64,000 nucleotides of DNA from Cycas panzhihuaensis (Eukaryota; Cycadophyta): positions 150,295,741-150,359,740 of the forward strand of contig CM041465.1 of assembly GCA_023213395.1 (NCBI GenBank), in the 5' to 3' direction. A model generated the notes under the pieces. It did no database searches, was not told the DNA's origin, and saw only the letters and a list, made by a program, of their open reading frames with translations. The position numbers were made by a program, and so were the translations under genes. Shown piece by piece: positions 58,496-64,000 of this stretch (position 1 is the stretch's first letter; every line of letters begins with the position of its first letter).

Positions 58496-60278
58496 CTTAA
58501 GTGGTATAAATATACCTAAGACAAGTGGAGTAGGTCCATCCACTTCAAATCAAAATGTTTTAAAATGGATATAAAGGGGTCATAGCCCTTAAAATATTTT
58601 AGACACAAACTTTGAGAGAAGAATAACAAGATCTCAAATGGTAAAATTTTCACTAATAAATCAAGTTATGGAGTCAAACAAGGCTCAAAATTTTGAAAAA
58701 ATAAATGTCAAAGATGAATAGAAAGATGTAATGAATGAAGAATATAATGCCTTAGTAAAGAATGACACTTAAAAGTTAGTTGATTTATCACCAAGGAAAA
58801 ATGTCATTGGGACCAAATAGGTCTATAAAACTAAGTATAAGTCAGATGGCTGTATTGATAAATACAAGGCATGATTAGTTGCAAAGGGATATGCTTAAGT
58901 TGAAGGCACAAATTATAATAAAACATTTGCACCAATTGCAAGGTTGAAAATAGTTAGATTAATCATGGCCTTAGTTGCATAACAAGGTTAGATAATTTAT
59001 TAGATGGATGTGAAGAGTGCCTAGATTAATCATGGCCTTAGTTACATAATAAGATTAGACAATCCATTAGATGGATGTGAAGAGTGCCTTCCTAAATGAA
59101 GATATTAATAAAGAAATATATATCTAATAACCTAATAAAGGGAAAAGAAGAAAATATTTATAAACTTAAAAAGGCCTTATATGGTCTTAAATAGACACCT
59201 AGAACATGTTGCTCTAGGATTGATAAGTATTTTAAGGATAAAGGATTTCTAAGGAGCCAATCATACCCCAACTTATATATAAACTTGGAAGAAAGCTTAA
59301 TACTAATTATTGACTTATATATAGATGAGCTAATAATATATATTAGGAATTATGATTACTTATCCTAAAAGTATAATGAAGATATATAAAAAGAGTTTAA
59401 AATAATAAATTTGGGACTTATACATTATTTTTAAGGCATTAAAGTATGGTAGGATGAAAAGGAGATAATTGTGTCCCAAAAGAAATACACATTAGATATG
59501 TTACCTAAATTTAATATGGCCAATTACAAACCACTTAAAACACTAGTAGAAGTTGGGTTGAAATTGTTTAAGTTTAAGGAGTCTAAATTAGTTGATCCTA
59601 TATGTTATAGGTAATTAATTAAAGGTCTTATCTACTTAACTTTAACTTGACTAGATATTATATGTATAAACAGTGTAGTTTCTAAGTTTATACATGAGCC
59701 TAAGGTTAAATATTGGTGGCTAGCTAAAAGAGTTCTTAGGTATCTCAAAGGTACCATTAGGTACGGTCTACATTATAAGTCACTAAGGGATTACAAGTTT
59801 ATTAGTTATACAGACTAGAACTAGGTAGGTTATGTAAAGAATAAAATATCTACTTCAAATTATATATTTACCTTGGGTATAGTAGTAGCATAGAATTCAA
59901 AGAAATAAGTAATAGTATCCCTCTCTTTTATAGAAGATGAGTACAAGGCAACTATAGTAGGAGCTTGTGAGATAGTTTAGCTTAAAATAATACTTTATGA
60001 TTGATAGGAGGAATATATTGATCCCACATTATTATTTTGTGGTAACTAAAGTATAATTTAGATGACTAGGAATCTAGTATTTCGTGGCATAATCAAGCAT
60101 ATAGAAATACAACATTAGTTCATCATAGAACTAGTGTAGTAAGGTGAGTTATAGTTGGTCTATTGCAACATAGAGGATTAGGTGGTAGACATCTTCACAA
60201 AGAAACTTAGCAAAATAAAATTTATCAAATTTAGAGATAAGCTTATAATCTTTCCAAATAGGTATTATAGAAGATAAA
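58496..60278 (+). pseudogene. Copia-4 B reverse transcriptase and RNase H
   Basis: Counterpart of 20870-22657, sharing the order of motifs, most stops and the 67-bp duplication. LYIDELIIYI near 59310 has the second catalytic Asp changed to Glu. Ends with the purine tract GAAGATAAA. Confidence 0.82.
58956..59089 (+). repeat. 67-bp tandem duplication inside Copia-4 B
   Basis: Units at 58956 and 59023 with the same period and breakpoints as 21321-21454. Confidence 0.9.
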
Positions 60279-60364
60279 TGTTAAGATAATGCCCACATTA
60301 GGGCTATATCTCATAACTTAGGGATGACTCTCTTTTCTAGTAATTATCAATTCCAGGAGGTGAT
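60279..60364 (+). repeat. 3' LTR of Copia-4 B, cut by Element F
   Basis: First 86 bp of the LTR starting TGTTAAGATAATGCCC. Element F follows after AGGAGGTGAT. The remainder, if present, lies outside the window. Confidence 0.65.
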
Positions 60365-60586
60365 TGTTGGAAAATATAACCTATAGAAAAATAATCGGAA
60401 ATAGGACAAACACCTCCATAGGATCGAACGGTACCCTTAAGGTACCTCAAGTTATATTAATAAAACATTCTTATAAAATCATTATAATATGATACACAAT
60501 ATTGTGTATTTATAATACAAGTCATGATGGAAGAGTATGACCCACTTGTATGTGGGACAAATTAAATGTACATTAATATTCTAACA
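60365..60586 (-). repeat. 3' LTR of Element F
   Basis: 222 bp, TGTTGGAAAATATAACC to ATTCTAACA. The first 59 bases align with 63942-64000 with a handful of differences. Confidence 0.82.
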
Positions 60587-60602
60587 CCCCTCCTTAATGC
60601 AC
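60587..60602 (-). other. Polypurine tract of Element F
   Basis: Minus strand reads GTGCATTAAGGAGGGG before the LTR. Confidence 0.7.
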
Positions 60603-60942
60603 ATTTGGGTCATTTGTACTTACAATGCCTTGTCCTTGGAAATGTCTTAAAAATGATACCTTCAACTTGATCCTTGTCTTCAATCTTGTAGTGAAGTCTT
60701 TGCTATAGAATGATGTCTTCATCTTGATTTTCATCTTCAATTCTATATTGATGCCTTTGTAAGATGATATCCTCAACTTGATTTCCATCTTCAATTATGT
60801 AGTGATGACGTTGATATAGTTGCTCTAACAAGTGCAAATCATGATTCTTTATTACAGTTGGTCTAGTCTGATTGTGATGAAGATCCTATAAGTAACCATC
60901 TTCAAACATAACTTGCTTGTCATCGTTATCCTATATAAGTTC
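60603..60942 (-). other. Element F tail, repetitive Lys-rich frame remnant
   Basis: Minus-strand units of about 60 bp with CATCTTGAT/TTCATCTTCAAT themes repeat imperfectly at 60655-60800. They can be read as an Lys/Ile/Ser-rich 66-codon frame (60594-60794), but this looks like simple repetition, not a protein domain. Confidence 0.45.
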
Positions 60943-61791
60943 TTAATCACTATGTATACTAATGATTTCTTCAATCTTTGGAGTGGAATCTTGCATACTC
61001 TTTGAACTTGAATCAATGCTCAAAGAAGGAACATCATTCAGACTTGAATCAATACTTAAAGTAGGAATATTATCAATATAAGACTCATCCTTTATAGGAC
61101 CATCAGATTCATATTCAATTTCCCTTGAAATCATGGTGTCACCTATATAAACCTTTATCAACAAATCACTTTCAACTTCTTCATTAGTAGTTGTGGTCTC
61201 ACCAATATATTCAACCATTGTTTCTTTACATTCAGTAGAAATTTCATTAGTACTCATATATTTTTCATCTTGACATGTCGTTTGATCAATGTTGATGATA
61301 TTTTCTTCATTCATTGTACTTGTATCATAAACATAACTGGCGTTAATTTCCTTTTTAATCATTCGTTGTGTCTCTTCAGGAGTTTGTTCAAATACTTCCT
61401 TTAGAAAATTCCAAGCTTCTTTAGCATTACTTGCATGTAGAATCATAGGAATGATAAAATGGTATTTAGAAGGAAGATCAACCTCATTGAATGCAATATA
61501 AATCATAATAAATGCCTTTCTGTCTTTCTTCTCTAGTATTTCATTTTCTTCTTCATCCTTAGGGATATCATATTCATCAGTAATAATCTTCCACAAACTT
61601 CTAGCTATGAAAAAACATCTCATTTTAATTGTCCAAAAGAAGTAGTTTTCTCCATTACACTTAGGGATTAGCAGAAATGAATACTTTAAGTAATATTCAT
61701 TTGTTTTAGGAATATATAAAACCACATCATTCTCCTCCATGATTATAAATGCCATTTCCTGACACCACATCCCCTTAATCAACAAACTCAT
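60943..61791 (-). CDS. Element F gag-like protein, 282 codons, intact frame
   Basis: Uninterrupted frame, in contrast to almost everything else here. After an N-terminal part of about 35 residues it has LLIPKCNGENYFFWTIKM (residues about 38-57), the DUF4219-type Gag start. SLWKIITDEYDIP and a UBN2-like helical part with HASNAKEAWNFLKEVFEQTP follow (residues about 130-155). No zinc knuckle follows. The last 120 residues are acidic and Ser/Thr-rich with two SIDSS repeats. The start could instead be the Met at residue 14 or 18. The product would be particle protein or a Gag relic; no protease or polymerase is linked to it. The open frame suggests a fairly recent element. Confidence 0.75.
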   Translation of the reverse strand: MSLLIKGMWCQEMAFIIMEENDVVLYIPKTNEYYLKYSFLLIPKCNGENYFFWTIKMRCFFIARSLWKIITDEYDIPKDEEENEILEKKDRKAFIMIYIAFNEVDLPSKYHFIIPMILHASNAKEAWNFLKEVFEQTPEETQRMIKKEINASYVYDTSTMNEENIINIDQTTCQDEKYMSTNEISTECKETMVEYIGETTTTNEEVESDLLIKVYIGDTMISREIEYESDGPIKDESYIDNIPTLSIDSSLNDVPSLSIDSSSKSMQDSTPKIEEIISIHSD

Positions 61792-62912
61792 TTATCATTG
61801 GTAACTTTCCTATTGATCACTCTCAACAAAAGTTCTCATGTTTCATGTCCCTTACATCACTAACTTCATCATGACATCATTGCCTTATGCATCTCACATA
61901 TTGCCAAATAGTCACATACAAAGAATATTTGAAACACTTACTTCACCATAGAATCAAAGCTTATGCTACATACATCTCATAGAAATCATGCATACCATTA
62001 AATCGCCAAGACACATCACACTTCACTCACTTTCCCTTAAACATGCCCAACAAATACCCAATCTTGTCATGTAACTTCACATGCAACAAGGTTCACAATT
62101 GCCTTATATCACCAGGTCATCACCTCACTAATTCTCTTATACAAACACATACAAGAAAAATAATAGATGTCTCTTCACCAACCTCACTCTCTCATGTATA
62201 ACACACGCAAAACACCTCATATTGCATCATTACTAAAATTATTCTTCCATGTAGATTACACGCTAAAGAACAATGTAAAGCTTCAAACTTCATCTTATGT
62301 CACCATGTCAATACATCAAACCAAGACCTTACTTCAAAAATCACTCACTCATATCGCCATAAAGCCATAACTATAAGGACTCCAATATCAACTCAATGCC
62401 AAAGATTACTTCCTTATAATAATAGTTCACTTACTTATCAATCATCACCTTGATCACAATACCTTCTTATTACCCTTCTCTTGCCCTTGTCATATAGTCA
62501 ATTTTGCCCATCAAATTGATTAAAGAATACACCATCAAAATATGTCAAATCTTGCCCTTAAATATGTTCAACAAATGCCTAAACTTGAGATGTAACCCCA
62601 ATAGCTCTCAAATGTTGCCTCTCAAGCATACCTTATGTCATCAAAGTACTCCCTCATATCATCCCAACTTATGCCAATATCAAATATCACCACCTCAAAT
62701 TGCTAATGAATCACCAAGACACATCTTATATCACTAATATCAAATATTTATAAAAATGTCTTATCACTTCAAAAGAAACCTTATAATAAAAGACTTCAAA
62801 AAATTAAAAAATGAACCTTGAACAAATGGCGATCAACATCAATGCAACATTGATAAATAATATATCAATGAATAATTAACATATACGCAACTTCATTGAC
62901 ATCAAAGGTGGG
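61792..62912 (-). other. Element F leader, near part (non-coding)
   Basis: Biased composition with recurring ATCACCAAGACACATC-like phrases on the plus strand (62001, 62709). Plus-strand frames such as 62167-62370 and 62504-62737 run against the element and are rich in Pro, His and Ser from this bias, so they are not called. Confidence 0.5.
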
Positions 62913-63527
62913 CTACACAACTATAAGTAACCGAAATATATTCATGACTATAACATCATCTCTGTTAGTATCAGTAATAGCAGAATTGCCTAGTGATAAA
63001 GCCAAAGAACATAAGGACTCTGAAAATCCTGTTGCACCTCTAACTGGAGTAATAATGCAGCTCTGAAGTCTTTCCAACAAACCATACGACTTAACACTCG
63101 ATGCATGCAAAGCATTATACTTTGTGGCTCTTTGATCTATTGCACATAGAGTTGTTTGTGCTTCCTCTCTTACTTCATATAAGTAATTTCCTAAATGCAT
63201 ACAATTCATCTGAGAATCATCCAAGAGTTTTAAAATTGACTTCTAGTCTCCCTCTTCAAGGAGGAAACTTACCCCAAAATAGTTGTCAACCTCATCTCAA
63301 TTGCAGCACAATCATGTATCTTTTCTGATAATGCATTCTCTAACTACATCAAATAATTTTCATTCTGCTCAAATGTAGAACTAGTTGCCCCTTCAATCCT
63401 TCTAATAAATTCTGAAGCTCTTATAGTGTTGTGAGTTATATCATTTCTTGCTACCTTTTCCTCCAATTATCTTGTAATTTTTACTTTCTTCTCTATGTAA
63501 CTCCAACATAGACGTGTCTAGAGACAT
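62913..63527 (-). pseudogene. Broken coding-like segment of unknown origin in Element F leader
   Basis: Read on the minus strand from an ATG at 63527, short stop-poor blocks follow each other: MSLDTSMLELHREES, then after a frameshift near 63468 VARNDITHNTIRASEF and SEKIHDCAAIEMRL. After a second shift near 63228 comes a 103-codon open stretch with GNYLYEVREEAQTTL and KSYGLLERLQSC. Together they would be about 200 residues, mostly helical and probably coiled coil. No Gag or pol motif is present and I do not recognise a family. It may be a captured host-gene piece or an old element-specific protein. Confidence 0.45.
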
Positions 63528-63929
63528 GGGACACTGAGAGATAACTTCCAAATATGGTTGTCAAATTCATGCAAACTGCACATAGATCAATGCAGACAGG
63601 AGATAATATTCAAGCCATACTATTTGATGGCATGACAGTGACAGTATAGAAACCAACATAACCACTCATACGAGGATGTACTCAACAAGGGTGAAAGTTA
63701 TTTTTATCAATATATAAGACAGAACATCTAAATAATGGTGGCTTTAAATATTTGACTATAATATGACTGCACGCCTGTTCAACAATCTCACAGGGGTTCT
63801 ACACTCTTCCACAGTTCAACTGAGGGCTGATAACATCTCTATGGCATGAAAAATAGAAATGGGCATGAATAGCTCTACGAAGCCACCTCCTCAAAACACT
63901 TCGCTCAATTGGGAGCTCATAACCTGGGT
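63528..63929 (-). other. Element F leader, far part
   Basis: Between the primer site and the coding-like block. A 65-codon minus frame (63799-63996) crosses the primer site and LTR and is unlikely to be a gene. Confidence 0.5.
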
Positions 63930-63941
63930 GCTCTAATACCA
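63930..63941 (-). other. Primer-binding site of Element F
   Basis: Minus strand TGGTATTAGAGC, 11 of 12 to the initiator-Met site, touching the LTR. Confidence 0.85.
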
Positions 63942-64000
63942 TGTTGGAAAATATAACCTGCAAAAAAATAATCGCAAACAGGACAAACACCTCCACAAGA
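63942..64000 (-). repeat. 5' LTR of Element F, truncated by the window end
   Basis: TGTTGGAAAATATAACCTG onward matches the start of the LTR at 60365. Confidence 0.82.

Larger units (their letters stand above)
40285..60364 (+). repeat. Segmental duplication, copy B (nested retrotransposon block)
   Basis: Second copy of 1485-22740 in direct orientation. It begins inside Copia-2 RNase H and ends where Element F interrupts the Copia-4 LTR. Gypsy-B replaces Gypsy-A as the private insertion. By eye roughly one base in ten differs from copy A, mostly transitions. Confidence 0.85.
60365..64000 (-). mobile_element. Element F, gag-only LTR retrotransposon (continues past the window)
   Basis: The LTR at 60365-60586 recurs from 63942. 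On the minus strand there is a primer site next to the right LTR and a purine tract next to the left LTR, so this is one element of about 3.8 kb if the second LTR is full length. It encodes one gag-like frame and no protease, integrase or reverse transcriptase, so it would depend on another element. Confidence 0.8.

Noticed and set aside
62167-62737. Plus-strand frames rich in His, Pro and Ser
   Set aside because: They run antisense to Element F, follow local composition bias and have no motif.
63240-63275. GTAAGT-like donor and a later AG in the Element F leader, suggesting an intron
   Set aside because: The enclosed stretch is only about 30 bases, too short for a plant intron, and the flanking frames do not join cleanly; frameshift decay explains it better.
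1-64000. Endogenous plant virus (pararetrovirus) insertion
   Set aside because: All reverse transcriptases lie in LTR-bounded gag-pol elements with integrase and Met-tRNA primer sites; no movement protein or viral gene order was seen.
1-64000. tRNA genes suggested by TGGTATCAGAGC-like strings
   Set aside because: Each is a primer-binding site beside an LTR and has no cloverleaf around it.
1-64000. A new host defence or metabolic gene cluster
   Set aside because: No frame outside retroelements shows domain structure, operon-like or exon-like order; the only uncertain coding material is inside Elements E and F.

Overview
This window looks like repeat-dense nuclear DNA from a seed plant with a large, AT-rich genome. 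The evidence is Ty1/Copia and Ty3/Gypsy elements of plant type, initiator-Met-tRNA primer sites, chromodomain integrases, and heavy C-to-T decay of Gln, Trp and Arg codons into stops. I cannot name the species; the volume of old nested LTR elements would suit a gymnosperm or another large plant genome, which is inference. I found no intact host gene, no rRNA or tRNA gene, no CRISPR array and no organellar sequence. Nearly everything that can be recognised is LTR retrotransposon. Element names used here (Copia-1, Gypsy-A and so on) are local labels.

Layout. Positions 1-22960 are a five-level nest. Copia-4 (+) contains Copia-1 (+), which contains Copia-2 (-, 785-20092, target duplication TGATT). 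Copia-2 contains Copia-3 (+, 3325-17412), which contains Gypsy-A (-, 5039-11773, target duplication CATCT, two 1054-bp LTRs, the youngest element here). Positions 22961-34700 hold older remnants: Gypsy-C (+, with chromodomain-like tail), Gypsy-D (+, internally deleted), Copia-5 (+, RNase H and LTR) and Copia-6 (-, gag and integrase). Positions 35382-37555 are a 2.2-kb non-autonomous LTR element with PBS, PPT and a near-perfect target duplication. Positions 37561-40240 are unassigned AT-rich DNA.

Positions 40285-60364 are a second copy of the 1485-22740 nest in the same orientation. Copia-3 sits at the same point of Copia-2, the same 67-bp tandem duplication lies in Copia-4, and the TGATT junction is the same. 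Copy B lacks Gypsy-A and instead carries Gypsy-B (+, 45030-50688, chromovirus, target duplication GAGAC). Each Gypsy site is empty in the other copy. This points to an old duplication of at least 20 kb followed by independent insertions.

Positions 60365-64000 are most of a minus-strand LTR element (Element F). It has PBS, PPT and a 282-codon gag-like frame but no protease, integrase or reverse transcriptase. Its long leader holds a broken, coding-like stretch of unknown origin.

No element looks able to move by itself: every pol examined has stops, frameshifts or lost catalytic residues. Gypsy-A is the least damaged.
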